This document shows, one piece after another, positions 8,449-16,935 of a DNA stretch of 54,574 bases (its first letter is position 1; every line of letters starts with the position of its first letter). Source of the DNA: Microbacteriaceae bacterium (GTDB lineage: Bacteria > Actinomycetota > Actinomycetes > Actinomycetales > Microbacteriaceae). Made by a program: the position numbers and the translations under genes. The notes beneath the pieces are model-generated. The model had not been told where the DNA came from, made no database searches, and saw nothing but the letters and a program-made list of their open reading frames with translations. The DNA lies in assembly GCA_022701925.1 (NCBI GenBank), contig JAKONM010000205.1, positions 1 through 54,574 on the forward strand, written 5' to 3'.

Positions 8449-9201
8449 ATGCCGAACAGGTTCGACAAGAAGGTCGCGATCGTCACGGGCGCGGGCAGCG
8501 GCATCGGAGCCGCGATCGCCCGCGGGCTGGCCGCCGAAGGCGCGGTCGTCGTGGGGGTCGACGTCGACGAGACGCGGCTGCACAACGTGGAGCGCCGCAT
8601 CGAGATCGCCGGCGGCCTGCTGGTGCCGGTGATCGCCGACGTCACCGACCCGGAGGCCGTGGAGCGCGTGGTCGCGACCGCGGTCGAGCGCCGCGGCGGG
8701 CTGCACCTGGCCGTGAACAACGCCGGTATCGGCGGCACCCACGGGCTGGTGCACGAGGTCGAGCTGGCGGACTGGCGGCGCGTGATCGAGGTGGACCTCA
8801 ACTCCGTGTTCTACGGGATGAAGTACCAGGGTGCCGCGATGCTCGAGTCGGGCGGCGGCGCGATCGTGAACGTCTCGAGCATGCTCGGCCTGGTCGGCGA
8901 CGCTGACGCGATCGCCTACTCCGCGGCGAAGCACGGGGTCGCGGGCCTCACGAAGGCGGCCGCTGCGGGCTACGCCGAGCACGGCATCCGTGTGAACTCG
9001 GTGCACCCCGGCTGGGTCGACACCGCGCTGCCGACGCACACGACCCGCGACGAGCGGGAGGTGCTGAAGCGGCGCAACCCGATGGGTCGCCTGGGCCTGC
9101 CGGAGGAGGCGGCGCAGGTCGTGCTGTTCCTGCTCTCTGACGACGCCTCGTTCGTCACCGGCGCGCAGTACAGCGTGGACGGCGGCTACACCGCGGTCTG
9201 A
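8449..9201 (+). CDS. Short-chain dehydrogenase/reductase (classical SDR)
   Basis: A 250-residue NAD(P)-dependent oxidoreductase. It has the cofactor motif TGAGSGIG (residues ~13-20), the structural NNAG motif and the catalytic Ser/Tyr/Lys set: Ser in NVSSMLG, then YSAAK. The C-terminus VTGAQYSVDGGYTAV is typical of classical SDRs of the 3-oxoacyl-ACP-reductase-like group. An acidic residue after the second strand (VGVDVDE) suggests NAD preference. The ATG at 8449 follows AAGAGGG with a slightly long spacing. It is convergent with the exonuclease gene, with a seven-base gap. Confidence 0.9.
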   Translation: MPNRFDKKVAIVTGAGSGIGAAIARGLAAEGAVVVGVDVDETRLHNVERRIEIAGGLLVPVIADVTDPEAVERVVATAVERRGGLHLAVNNAGIGGTHGLVHEVELADWRRVIEVDLNSVFYGMKYQGAAMLESGGGAIVNVSSMLGLVGDADAIAYSAAKHGVAGLTKAAAAGYAEHGIRVNSVHPGWVDTALPTHTTRDEREVLKRRNPMGRLGLPEEAAQVVLFLLSDDASFVTGAQYSVDGGYTAV

Positions 9202-9208
9202 GCGCCGG

Positions 9209-10135
9209 TCAGCGGTCGAGGGCGGCCAGCACGCGCTCCATCGAACGGCCGAGGTCCCAGCGCTCCGCCAGCTCCTGCGCGGCGGCGCGGCGCTCGTCGG
9301 TGAGGCCGATCGCGGTGTCCACCTCGGGCACGGGCAGGTCGGTCACCACCCGCACGGCGGGCAGCGCGCGGCGGGCGTACTCGGCGCCGGCGCGCAGCTT
9401 GGCCGCCTGCCCCGCGGCGATGCCGCTCGACGTCGTGGTCGCCGCCTCGAGCACCCCCTCCAGGTCGCCGAAGCGGAGGAGCAGGGTCGCCGCGGTCTTC
9501 TCGCCGATGCCGGCGACGCCGGGCAGGCCGTCGGAGGGGTCGCCGCGCAGCGTCGCGAACTCGGCGTACTGCGCGGCGCGGACGCCGTAGCGGTCCTGCA
9601 GCACCTGGTCGGTGACCGCCTCCAGGTTGCGCATCCCCTTGGCCGTCGAGACCACCCGCACCGCGCGGTCGTCGTCGATCACCTGGAACAGGTCGCGGTC
9701 GCTGGTGACGACGTCGACCGGGATCGTGGCGGTGGCCGCGAGCGTGCCGATCACGTCGTCGGCCTCGTGGTCGGGCACGCCGACGCGCGCGACGCCCAGC
9801 GCCTGCAGCACCTCCACGACCATCGGCACCTGCGCCGTCAGCGCCTCCGGCACCTCCTCGCGGTCCGGCCGGTCGCCGTCGCCGGGCTCGGCGATGCGCT
9901 GGGCCTTGTAGGAGGGCACGAGCTCGACGCGCCAGGCGGGCCGCCAGGCGTCGTCCCAGCAGGCGACCAGGTGCGTCGGCTCGAACTCGGCGACGAGCCG
10001 GGCGATGATGTCGAGCAGCCCCCGCACCGCGTTCACCGGCGTGCCGTCCGGCGCCGTGATCGTCTCCGGCAGCCCGTGGAACGCGCGGAAGTACAGGGCG
10101 GCGGTGTCCAGCAGCATCAGGCGGGGTTCCGGCAT
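9209..10135 (-). CDS. Stand-alone 5'-3' exonuclease (Pol I N-domain type)
   Basis: 308 residues homologous to the 5'-nuclease/flap endonuclease domain of DNA polymerase I, without polymerase. Metal-binding acidic residues are visible: LLDTAALYFRAF at the N-terminus, ACWDDAWRP, DHEADDVIGTLA and TSDRDLFQV. A helix-hairpin-helix follows at GLPGVAGIGEKTAATLL. It would trim RNA primers or flaps during replication or repair. The ATG at 10135 is preceded by GATGCT six bases upstream rather than by a clear ribosome site. Many actinobacteria carry such a protein in addition to PolA. Confidence 0.92.
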   Translation of the reverse strand: MPEPRLMLLDTAALYFRAFHGLPETITAPDGTPVNAVRGLLDIIARLVAEFEPTHLVACWDDAWRPAWRVELVPSYKAQRIAEPGDGDRPDREEVPEALTAQVPMVVEVLQALGVARVGVPDHEADDVIGTLAATATIPVDVVTSDRDLFQVIDDDRAVRVVSTAKGMRNLEAVTDQVLQDRYGVRAAQYAEFATLRGDPSDGLPGVAGIGEKTAATLLLRFGDLEGVLEAATTTSSGIAAGQAAKLRAGAEYARRALPAVRVVTDLPVPEVDTAIGLTDERRAAAQELAERWDLGRSMERVLAALDR

Positions 10136-10228
10136 CCGGGCAGCATCGCACTTCGCGCCGGACGGCTCGCGCGCCGACGCTGCCGGCGATCGAGACCGCG
10201 CTGCTCGCGACCGGCGCCTGGTGGCGGG

Positions 10229-11119
10229 TCAGGCCTTCGGGATCACGAGCGGCACCCCGGTCAGCCGCTCCGCCTCCTGGATCAGCAGGCGCTGCAGCTG
10301 CCGGTTGCGCGACTTCCGCGTGGAGGAGACGAGGATCGGCGCGCCCCGCAGCTCGGCGAGCCCGCCCGGGCCGACGTAGCTGCCGCTCGGCAGGTCGCGC
10401 GCGGTCGCGGCGAGGATCGTCGGCAGGGCGCCCTCGGCGGCGGGCTGCCCGAAGCCGTTGATCAGCGCGCCGGTCAGCGCGGAGACGGCCTTCGGCATCC
10501 GCACCTCCCGGGTCAGGTTCGTGCTGGACATGCCCGGGTGCGCGGCGACCGACCGCAGCGGCGAGCCGGCCTCGGCCAGCCGCGCCGCCAGCCCGTAGGC
10601 GAACAGCAGGTCGGCCAGCTTGGTCTGCCCGTAGGCGGCGTAGCGGCCGTAGCGGCGCCGGTGCCAGTTCAGGTCGTCCAGCGGCAGGGGAGCGCCGACG
10701 TGGGCGAGGCTCGCCAGCATCACGACCCGGTCCGTCAGCTTCGGCAGCAGCAGCGCTGTCAGCGCGAACGGGCCCAGGAAGTTCGTGCCGAACTGCAGCT
10801 CGAAGCCCTCCGGCGTGCGGCGCTCGTCGATCGCCATCACGCCCGCGTTGTTCACCAGCACGTCGACGGACTCGATGCCCTCCGCGAACTCCCGCACCGA
10901 CTGCAGGGAGGCGGTGTCGATGCGCCGCACCTCGGTGCTGCCGCCGACGCGGTCCGCGGCCGCCCGCCCCTTCTGCTCGTCGCGCACGGCGAGCACGACG
11001 TGGGCGCCGGCGCGCGCGATGCGCTTCGCCGTCTCGAAGCCCAGTCCGCTGTTCGCACCGGTGACGACGACGGTGCGCCCGGTCTGGTCGGGCACGGGCA
11101 GGTCCTTCGGAGCACGCAT
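10229..11119 (-). CDS. SDR-family oxidoreductase (retinol-dehydrogenase-like)
   Basis: A 296-residue short-chain dehydrogenase. It shows TGANSGLGFETA (cofactor binding, residues ~20-31), NNAGVM, catalytic Ser in MLASLAHVG and YGQTKLADLLF (Tyr/Lys). The NSGLGFETAK and TNFLGPFALT segments resemble the WWOX/retinol dehydrogenase-like subgroup of SDRs common in actinobacteria. The arginine in LAVRDEQKGR fits NADP. The physiological substrate is unknown. The ATG at 11119 has a TAGACC hexamer six bases upstream and no ribosome site, suggesting leaderless expression. Confidence 0.9.
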   Translation of the reverse strand: MRAPKDLPVPDQTGRTVVVTGANSGLGFETAKRIARAGAHVVLAVRDEQKGRAAADRVGGSTEVRRIDTASLQSVREFAEGIESVDVLVNNAGVMAIDERRTPEGFELQFGTNFLGPFALTALLLPKLTDRVVMLASLAHVGAPLPLDDLNWHRRRYGRYAAYGQTKLADLLFAYGLAARLAEAGSPLRSVAAHPGMSSTNLTREVRMPKAVSALTGALINGFGQPAAEGALPTILAATARDLPSGSYVGPGGLAELRGAPILVSSTRKSRNRQLQRLLIQEAERLTGVPLVIPKA

Positions 11120-11175
11120 GCGTCCGGTCTAGCCGCCGCACCTCCGAGGCGGCAGCGGACGGGCGCCGGCGCGGG

Positions 11176-11883
11176 CTACTGCGCCTGCTCCTGCGCGGTG
11201 CAGGAGACCACCGAGTTCTGCCCGGACGAGGTGTTGGTCGAGACCTCCCGCCCGTTGACGGTGATCGAGCAGGTGATGTCGCCGCTGCCGCCATTCTGAG
11301 CGACCAGGGCGTACGCGGCGAAACCGGTGCGATCCTCGATGCCGACCGACTTCGTCCAGGGCAGATCGGCGCCCGACACCTGGTCGGTCGCGGCGCCACC
11401 GGTGTTCGCGGCGGTGTAGCTGATGGTCGACGCCGTGCCGTCCCCGGTCACCCGGAACACGACCGATCCACCGGCTGCGGTGGAGGGGGCGCTCTCGAGC
11501 GAGGAGGGCGTCGGGAAGCCGGAGGGCGGGCTGCTGGCGAAGCCGGACGGCAGGCTGCTCGGGATCGCGCGGACCGCGGCGGGGATCACGAAGAACAGCA
11601 CCGAGTAGACGATCGACATGACGATCGCGGTGAGCAGCGCGATCGCGCCGAGCACGATCCCGACGATCGCCCGCCCCTTGCGCAGCGCGCCCCGCAGCGC
11701 CAGCACGCCGACGACGATCGCCGCGATCGCGATGAAGCCCGCGATGTAGGAGAGGAAGGGGATCAGCGCGGCGATCAGTGCCACGATCCCCAGGATCAGG
11801 GCCACCAGACCGCCGCGGCGCGGACGCTCCGCCGCCGGGGCGGGCGTGGAGGGCTCGGGCGCGGCGGGTCCGGGGATCGTCAT
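11176..11883 (-). CDS. DUF4190 membrane protein with an MmpS-like outer domain
   Basis: 235 residues in three parts: a proline-rich cytosolic N-terminus; two or three hydrophobic helices with the DUF4190 pattern (GLVALILGIVALIAALIPF, then KGRAIVGIVLGAIALLTAIV); and an extracytoplasmic domain (VVFRVTGDGTASTISYTAAN, DLPWTKSVG, ITCSITVNGREVS) of the MmpS/transport-accessory type, whose two cysteines probably form a disulfide. The start could also be one of the in-frame ATGs at 11892 or 11913. The role is not established; the family is associated with the cell envelope. Confidence 0.8.
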   Translation of the reverse strand: MTIPGPAAPEPSTPAPAAERPRRGGLVALILGIVALIAALIPFLSYIAGFIAIAAIVVGVLALRGALRKGRAIVGIVLGAIALLTAIVMSIVYSVLFFVIPAAVRAIPSSLPSGFASSPPSGFPTPSSLESAPSTAAGGSVVFRVTGDGTASTISYTAANTGGAATDQVSGADLPWTKSVGIEDRTGFAAYALVAQNGGSGDITCSITVNGREVSTNTSSGQNSVVSCTAQEQAQ

Positions 11884-11946
11884 GAGCCACATCGTGGTGC
11901 ACGCCGCTGACACGCGGCGGCGCGCGAACGGCGCAGCGCCCGCGGC

Positions 11947-12159
11947 TCAGCGGAGTGCGCCGAACTCCGCGCCGCAGCCGGGATTCCGGCAGGCGAAGGC
12001 GGGGGCCGGTGACGGGACGACGCAGCCGGCCAGGACGACGTCGGGGTCGTCCAGCAGGTCAGGGACGGGCAGGCCGTACACGATCGTCCGGGCGTCTGGC
12101 GTGCCGCAGACCGGGCAGCCGGGGGTCCTCCTGCGACCGCGCACGGCCGTCTCAGGCAC
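11947..12159 (-). CDS. Small zinc-ribbon protein
   Basis: 70 residues with two cysteine pairs: GCPVCGTPD near the N-terminus and FACRNPGCGAEFG near the C-terminus, separated by IVYGLPVPDLLDDPDVVLAGC. Similar small proteins are widespread in actinobacteria and unstudied. It starts with GTG at 12159 and overlaps the stop codon of the RibD-C reductase gene by eight bases, so the two are probably translationally coupled. Confidence 0.75.
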   Translation of the reverse strand: MPETAVRGRRRTPGCPVCGTPDARTIVYGLPVPDLLDDPDVVLAGCVVPSPAPAFACRNPGCGAEFGALR

Positions 12160-12733
12160 CGGAGGCGTCGTAGCGCAGCCGCACCAGCTGCGACCCGGGC
12201 AGCACGCCGGCGTCGAGCAGGCGCAGCGGGGTGCGCGAGCCGGAGAAGACCTTGGTGCCGTCGCCGAGCAGGGCCGGCCCGATCAGCACGTGCAGCTCGT
12301 CCACGACCCCGGCTTCGAGCAGCGGGTTCCAGGTGATCGCGCTGCCGAAGGTCAGGATGTCGCCGCCCTCCTGCGCCTTCATCCGCCGCAGCTCGTCCAC
12401 CGCCTCGGCGCGCCGGATGATCCGGGTCCTCGACGCCCACGGCCAGGTCGGGTCCACCCGCAGCGAGTCGGAGACGATCAGGTGCTCGACCTCCGCGTTG
12501 ATGCGGCCGATCTCGCGCTCGATCGCGGGCTGCGAGTCGTCCGCGGCGACGCCGGTCCAGTGGGCGCCGCCGTCCCAGGTCGCGCTGCCCTGCAGGATCG
12601 TGCCCGTACCGCGCAGCAGCTCGACGTTCGCGCGGCTGAAGCCGTCGTCGAAGGGCATCGCCATCACGTCGCGGCCCGGTCCCTCGTGGTACCCGTCGAC
12701 GGTCGTGATCATCGAGACGATGAACCTGCGCAC
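12152..12733 (-). CDS. Dihydrofolate reductase-like protein (RibD C-terminal domain)
   Basis: 193 residues of the RibD_C/dihydrofolate reductase fold: RRFIVSMITTVDGYHEG at the N-terminus, then GGDILTFGSAITWNPLLEAGV and the VDELHVLIGPALLGDGTKVF segment typical of the family. These stand-alone proteins (YwjB/YyaP-like) use NADPH, but their substrates are generally unknown. The GTG at 12733 is chosen because GGAAGG lies seven bases upstream and it begins at the conserved first strand. It is the first gene of a two-gene unit with the zinc-ribbon protein. Confidence 0.88.
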   Translation of the reverse strand: MRRFIVSMITTVDGYHEGPGRDVMAMPFDDGFSRANVELLRGTGTILQGSATWDGGAHWTGVAADDSQPAIEREIGRINAEVEHLIVSDSLRVDPTWPWASRTRIIRRAEAVDELRRMKAQEGGDILTFGSAITWNPLLEAGVVDELHVLIGPALLGDGTKVFSGSRTPLRLLDAGVLPGSQLVRLRYDASGA

Positions 12734-12877
12734 GGGACGACCTTCCGACGACGACGGACTCCTCCCTCCAGGATGCGCCCGCCCGGGCCGATCGGCCGGC
12801 ACCGCCGGGAATGCGGGGCGACCGAGGTCGTTGACGCATCACGGGTCGCCGCGCGCGATCCGTGATGGAGGAGACAC

Positions 12878-13951
12878 ATGGACCTGTTCAGCCCGATCGA
12901 CCTGGGCGACCTGCACCTCGCGAACCGCGTGGTCATGGCACCGCTCACCCGCGTCCGCAGCGGCGCCGAGGGCGTGCCGACGCCGCTCGTCGCCGAGCAC
13001 TACGCCCAGCGCGCCTCGGTGGGCATGATCATCAGCGAGGGCGTCTACCCCGGCCCGGAGTCGCGGGGGTACTTCGGCCAGCCCGGCATCGTCACCGACG
13101 AGCAGGAGGCCGGCTGGAAGCGGGTCGCCGACGCCGTGCACGCCGAGGGCGGCACGATCGTGATGCAGCTGATGCACAGCGGACGCGTCTCGCACCCCGA
13201 CCTCAGCGGCTCCGACCGCACCCTGGCGCCCAGCGCCGTCGCGATCGACGGCGACGTGCACACGCAGCACGGCAAGAAGCAGCACGTGGTGCCGCACGCC
13301 CTGACCGCGGACGAGCTGGCCGTGGTGCGCGAGGAGTTCGTCACGGCCGCCCGTCGCGCCCGCCGCGCCGGGTTCGACGGCGTGGAGCTGCACGGCGCCA
13401 ACGGCTACCTGCTGCACCAGTTCCTGTCGCCCGCGTCGAACGTGCGCGACGACGCCTGGGGCGGCTCGCCGGAGGCGCGTGCCCGCTTCGTGATCGAGGT
13501 CGCGCAGGCCGTCGTCGCGGAGGTCGGCGCCGGCCGCGTCGGCATCCGCATCTCGCCCGCCAACCAGGCGCAGGACGCGTTCGAGACCGACGAGGCCGAG
13601 ACGCGGGCGACGTACCGCGCGCTGCTCGACGGGCTGCGCCCGCTGGGGCTGGCGTACCTGTCGGTGCTGCACGCCGAGCCGGCGGGTGCGCTGGCGCAGG
13701 ACCTGCGCGAGTGGTTCGGCGGCAAGGTGGTCGTGAACAGCGGCTTCGGGTCGCCGACCTCCCGCGACGAGGCCGTGGCGCTGATCGAGCAGGCGCACGC
13801 GGACGCCGTCGCCGTGGGCCGCGCGGTCATCGCGAACCCGGACCTGGTCGAGCGCTGGAAGCAGGGGGCGCCGGAGAACGAGCCGCGGCCGCAGCTCTTC
13901 TACTCCGAGGGCGCCGAGGCCTACACGGACTACCCCCGCCTCTCCGCCTGA
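12878..13951 (+). CDS. Old Yellow Enzyme-family alkene reductase
   Basis: A 357-residue FMN-dependent NAD(P)H oxidoreductase of the NemA/OYE type that reduces activated C=C bonds. It has a (beta/alpha)8 barrel with MAPLTRVRS (FMN phosphate side), MQLMHSGRVSHP and the substrate-binding His/Asn pair in VELHGANGYLLHQFL, followed by DAWGGSPEARARF and VVNSGFGSP. GGAGGAG precedes the ATG at 12878 at good spacing. Length is usual for the family. The natural substrate is unknown; such enzymes often serve in electrophile or oxidative stress defence. Confidence 0.94.
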   Translation: MDLFSPIDLGDLHLANRVVMAPLTRVRSGAEGVPTPLVAEHYAQRASVGMIISEGVYPGPESRGYFGQPGIVTDEQEAGWKRVADAVHAEGGTIVMQLMHSGRVSHPDLSGSDRTLAPSAVAIDGDVHTQHGKKQHVVPHALTADELAVVREEFVTAARRARRAGFDGVELHGANGYLLHQFLSPASNVRDDAWGGSPEARARFVIEVAQAVVAEVGAGRVGIRISPANQAQDAFETDEAETRATYRALLDGLRPLGLAYLSVLHAEPAGALAQDLREWFGGKVVVNSGFGSPTSRDEAVALIEQAHADAVAVGRAVIANPDLVERWKQGAPENEPRPQLFYSEGAEAYTDYPRLSA

Positions 13952-13953
13952 CC

Positions 13954-14057
13954 CTCGCGGATCCGCAGATCCTGCGCGGGTCCGCACTTCCAGGCCGACA
14001 CGCTGCTTCCGGAGCCTCCGGGAGCGGCGTGTCGGCCTGTTCCTGCGGATCCGCGAG
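13954..14057. repeat. Nested palindrome repeat, copy 2 (BamHI-core family)
   Basis: Perfect 15-base outer arms: CTCGCGGATCCGCAG (13954-13968) and CTGCGGATCCGCGAG (14043-14057). Perfect 12-base inner arms: AGGCCGACACGC near 13991 and GCGTGTCGGCCT near 14028. It aligns along its whole length with copy 3 (23835-23944). A further half-element, CTGCGGATCCGCGG, follows at about 14062. It sits directly downstream of the Old Yellow Enzyme gene. Confidence 0.9.
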
Positions 14058-14075
14058 TCAACTGCGGATCCGCGG

Positions 14076-14281
14076 AGCAGCGCAGCAGCGGTGAGGTCCC
14101 CGAACCCGCCCTCGGCGTCCTGGTCAGCACGTGGTGATGCGGTGTGCCCGATGCGCGGTCACCGGTGAGCGGTGCTGGGCTGAATGTGCGCGGCTCCCGC
14201 CTGCTCGCTGCCCGTCGCGATCGGAGTGGGCCGATGACCGACGACCCGGCGGTGTGTGCTCGCCCCGGGGCGCCTACCGAC
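14076..14281. other. Intergenic stretch without a recognisable gene
   Basis: Together with repeat copy 2 this makes a gap of about 330 bases between the stop codons of the convergent genes at 12878-13951 and 14282-14752. I found no open frame with a plausible start and composition, no tRNA-like cloverleaf, and no further repeat beyond the half-element at about 14062. Confidence 0.5.
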
Positions 14282-14752
14282 TCACCGCTGCTGCAGGTCG
14301 GCCTCCCAGTTCACGCGCTGGATCGACGCCTCCAGGTCGCGGAGGGTCTTCGCCACCTGGTCCGCCTCGCGGCGCAGCTGCGCGACGGGCAGCGCGGGCA
14401 TCCACCGCAGCTCGCTGCGCAGCTGACGAGCGCCGCCCCAGGAGGATCCGGCGGCGGAGTCGGCGGCCGCGGTGAGCAGGGCGTGCCGCCGGCGCAGCTC
14501 GTCGCGGCGGGCCAGCACCGCGGTCACCGGCTCGCCGTCCACGGTGCGGATCGCCGCGTTCGTCAGGTTGATCGCGACGACCAGCCCGGTCAGGTGCTGC
14601 AGCACGCGGTCGACCTCGGCCAGCAGCGCGGTCGCGTCCTCGGCGGGCTCCTCGCCCTCCTGGTACCGCGCGTTCTGCACGATGCGCGCCTGCAGCTGCT
14701 CCACCTGCCGCTGCAGCGCGGCCCGCTCGATCAGCGCCTCCGCCAGCCTCAT
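14282..14752 (-). CDS. DIP1984-family protein
   Basis: 156 residues, almost entirely helical. It begins MRLAEALIERAALQRQVEQL and continues with the QEGEEPAEDATALLAEVD and AINLTNAAI segments that characterise the DIP1984 family. The predicted fold is a long coiled-coil bundle. Function is unknown; family members are cytosolic and widespread. The ATG at 14752 begins exactly at the conserved MKLAEAL-like start. It is divergent from the FAD monooxygenase gene. Confidence 0.88.
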   Translation of the reverse strand: MRLAEALIERAALQRQVEQLQARIVQNARYQEGEEPAEDATALLAEVDRVLQHLTGLVVAINLTNAAIRTVDGEPVTAVLARRDELRRRHALLTAAADSAAGSSWGGARQLRSELRWMPALPVAQLRREADQVAKTLRDLEASIQRVNWEADLQQR

Positions 14753-14783
14753 CCCCGCAGGGTATCGAGCGGCGGCGCCACGG

Positions 14784-14857
14784 ATGAAGGAGGAGACGCC
14801 GGTGGCGGTGTCGAGACCGACCGCTGCCCGGCCGGTCGTGCCGGGATCTCCTTCATT
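14784..14857. repeat. Imperfect palindrome between divergent genes
   Basis: ATGAAGGAG at 14784-14792 is inverted as CTCCTTCAT at 14849-14857, with CCGG extending both arms inwards after a few mismatches. A second nested pair, ACCGACCG/CGGCCGGT, lies near 14816-14838. It lies between the DIP1984 and monooxygenase starts. It could be a cis-regulatory site or another small mobile hairpin; no second copy was seen in the window. Confidence 0.5.
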
Positions 14858-14886
14858 CGTGCAGGTCGGCTGTGGGACGGTGCCGC

Positions 14887-16107
14887 ATGCCCTCCGTCCT
14901 GATCTCCGGCGCCAGCGTCGCCGGGCCGCACCTGGCCCTCTGGCTGAACCGCTACGGCTTCGACACCGTGCTGGTCGAGCGCGCGCCGGAGTTCCGCGAC
15001 GGCGGGCAGAACATCGACGTGCGCGGCACCGCCCGCGAGGCGCTCCGGCGCGGGGGCCTGGAGAAGGCGGTGCTGGACGCCACGACGGGGGAGCGGGGCA
15101 CGCGCTTCCTGGCCGAGGACGGCTCGACACTGGCCGAGTTCCCGGTCACCGGCTCCGAGACCTCCGGCGCCACGGCGGAGGCGGAGGTGCTGCGCGGCGA
15201 CCTGGCGCGCCTGCTGCTGGACGCCGTGGAGGGCCGCACCGAGACGGTCTTCGGCGACCGGATCACCGCGCTGCGCGACGACGGGGACGGCGTCGGCGTG
15301 GAGTTCGAGCACGGACCGGGCCGCCGCTTCGACGCGGTCGTCGCGGCGGACGGCATCCGCTCCACCACCCGCTCCCTGGCGTTCGGCGACGAGGCGCGCA
15401 TCCGGCCGCTCGGCCTGGAGATGACCTACTTGACGATCCCGCGCACCGCGTCCGACGACGACTGGTGGCGCTGGTGCACCCTGCGGGGCGGCAGCGCGAA
15501 CCTGCGGCCCGACCGGCACGGCACCACGCGGGCGCTGATCTCCGAGACCGTCGACCGCGGCGACGAGCACCCCGCGAGCGAGCGGCGGGGCGCGGACCTG
15601 CGGAGCCCGGAGGAGCAGCGCGCGCACCTGCGCGAGCGGTTCGGCGACGCGGGCTGGGAGACGTCGCGCATCCTGGCCGCGCTGGACGACGCCCCGGACC
15701 TGTACTTCGAGTCGATCGGGCAGGTGCGGGCCCCGCGCTGGTCCGCGGGCCGCGTCGCGCTGACCGGCGACGCCGCCTGGTGCGCCAGCCCCGTCAGCGG
15801 CGTCGGCACCTCCCTCGCGCTGGTCGGCTCCTACGTGCTCGCCGGCGAGCTGGCCGCCCACGACGACCCGCGGGAGGCCTTCGCCGCCTACGAGCAGCGC
15901 ATGCGGCCCTCGGTCGAGAAGGGGCAGGACCTGCCGCCGGGCACGCCGCAGCTGGCGAACCCGACCAGCCGGCTGGGGCTCGCCGCCCTGCACGCGGGGC
16001 TGCGCGCGGCGGGGACGGGACCGGGGCGGGCGCTGGCCGGGCGTCTGCTCACCCCGCCGGCCGACCAGTTCGAGCTGCCCGACTACTCCCGCTTCGACCG
16101 GGGCTGA
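14887..16107 (+). CDS. FAD-dependent monooxygenase (PHBH/TetX-like)
   Basis: A 406-residue group A flavoprotein hydroxylase. It has the dinucleotide motif LISGASVAGPHLALWLNRYG at the N-terminus, a conserved VVAADGIRSTTR (DG motif) and GRVALTGDAAWCASPVSGVG (GD motif plus the family's SP-x-x-G-x-G-x-S). The N-terminal half continues ERAPEFRDGGQNIDVRG, resembling TetX-like and related monooxygenases. Such enzymes hydroxylate aromatic or polyketide substrates using NAD(P)H; the substrate here is unknown. The ATG at 14887 is preferred over a GTG at 14872. Confidence 0.9.
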   Translation: MPSVLISGASVAGPHLALWLNRYGFDTVLVERAPEFRDGGQNIDVRGTAREALRRGGLEKAVLDATTGERGTRFLAEDGSTLAEFPVTGSETSGATAEAEVLRGDLARLLLDAVEGRTETVFGDRITALRDDGDGVGVEFEHGPGRRFDAVVAADGIRSTTRSLAFGDEARIRPLGLEMTYLTIPRTASDDDWWRWCTLRGGSANLRPDRHGTTRALISETVDRGDEHPASERRGADLRSPEEQRAHLRERFGDAGWETSRILAALDDAPDLYFESIGQVRAPRWSAGRVALTGDAAWCASPVSGVGTSLALVGSYVLAGELAAHDDPREAFAAYEQRMRPSVEKGQDLPPGTPQLANPTSRLGLAALHAGLRAAGTGPGRALAGRLLTPPADQFELPDYSRFDRG

Positions 16108-16131
16108 ACCGCCGCGGCGGGCCGGGGCGCG

Positions 16132-16935
16132 TCAGGCGCCGCGGTCGAAGCGGACGATCGGGAACAGCTCGGGCACGTGGCTGTCCCAGACGCCGTGCGG
16201 GCTCCACGACCAGCCGCCGGAGTCGTCGCGCCGTCGCGTGTTGAAGCGGCAGAGCGCGACGCGCCACTCGTCGCCGTCGGCGGGAGGGAGGGCGCGTCCC
16301 GCCGCCAGCGGCGCGAGCCCCGCCCACGGCACCGCGATCTCGACGGACCAGCCGCGGTCCACGTCGCCCGGGTCGTTGAGAGAGCCGTCGACGTGCACCG
16401 CGGTGCGCAGTCCCGGCAGGTCGAAGCCCCAGTAGCCGGTCCGCGACCCGCGCGGGTGGGGCCTGAAGTCCACGCCGTCGAACGGCGCCGCCCGCAGGTG
16501 CTCGCGCTGCAGCGCCGGATCGCCCGCGAACGCCTCGGCCGTGTCGGCGCGGTCCCAGCCGAACAGCACCTCGTACACGGTGTTGAAGGCGTTGACCTCG
16601 AGCTCCCAGTAGGCGTCCGGCCCGGCGACGAACAGCTCGACGTCGTCGTCCAGCCAGATGCGGCTGTCGCGCTCGGTGAGCGTCGCCGTGACGTCCGGCT
16701 CCTCGAGCCGGAACCCGACGTACAGGTGCTCGTCGTCCCAGAGGATCGCGGCGCGGGTGTCCAGGTGCACCGCGCGGCCGTCGACCAGGTCGACGAAGCG
16801 CGGCGTCCAGGCGGCGGTGCGCCAGCACTCGGCCGCGAGCCTGCCGTCCAGGCGGGGAGGCGTGCGGGCGCGCTGCGCCGTCCAGCGCGGCACGTCCTCC
16901 GGCCGGCGCGGGAACGGCGACGCGGTCTCAGGCAC
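16132..16935 (-). CDS. CBM9-like carbohydrate-binding protein
   Basis: 267 residues matching the carbohydrate-binding family 9-like beta-sandwich: PPRLDGRLAAECWRTAAWTP, ILWDDEHLYVGFRLEEPDV, DDDVELFVAGPDAYWELEVN and GWSVEIAVPWAGL. The aromatic residues of the binding face are present. There is no signal peptide, so it appears cytosolic, unlike xylanase-attached CBM9 modules. It is the last gene of a three-gene unit and overlaps the acetyltransferase stop by eight bases (GTGCCTGA). Its position after the GlcNAc kinase suggests an amino-sugar ligand. Confidence 0.82.
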   Translation of the reverse strand: MPETASPFPRRPEDVPRWTAQRARTPPRLDGRLAAECWRTAAWTPRFVDLVDGRAVHLDTRAAILWDDEHLYVGFRLEEPDVTATLTERDSRIWLDDDVELFVAGPDAYWELEVNAFNTVYEVLFGWDRADTAEAFAGDPALQREHLRAAPFDGVDFRPHPRGSRTGYWGFDLPGLRTAVHVDGSLNDPGDVDRGWSVEIAVPWAGLAPLAAGRALPPADGDEWRVALCRFNTRRRDDSGGWSWSPHGVWDSHVPELFPIVRFDRGA

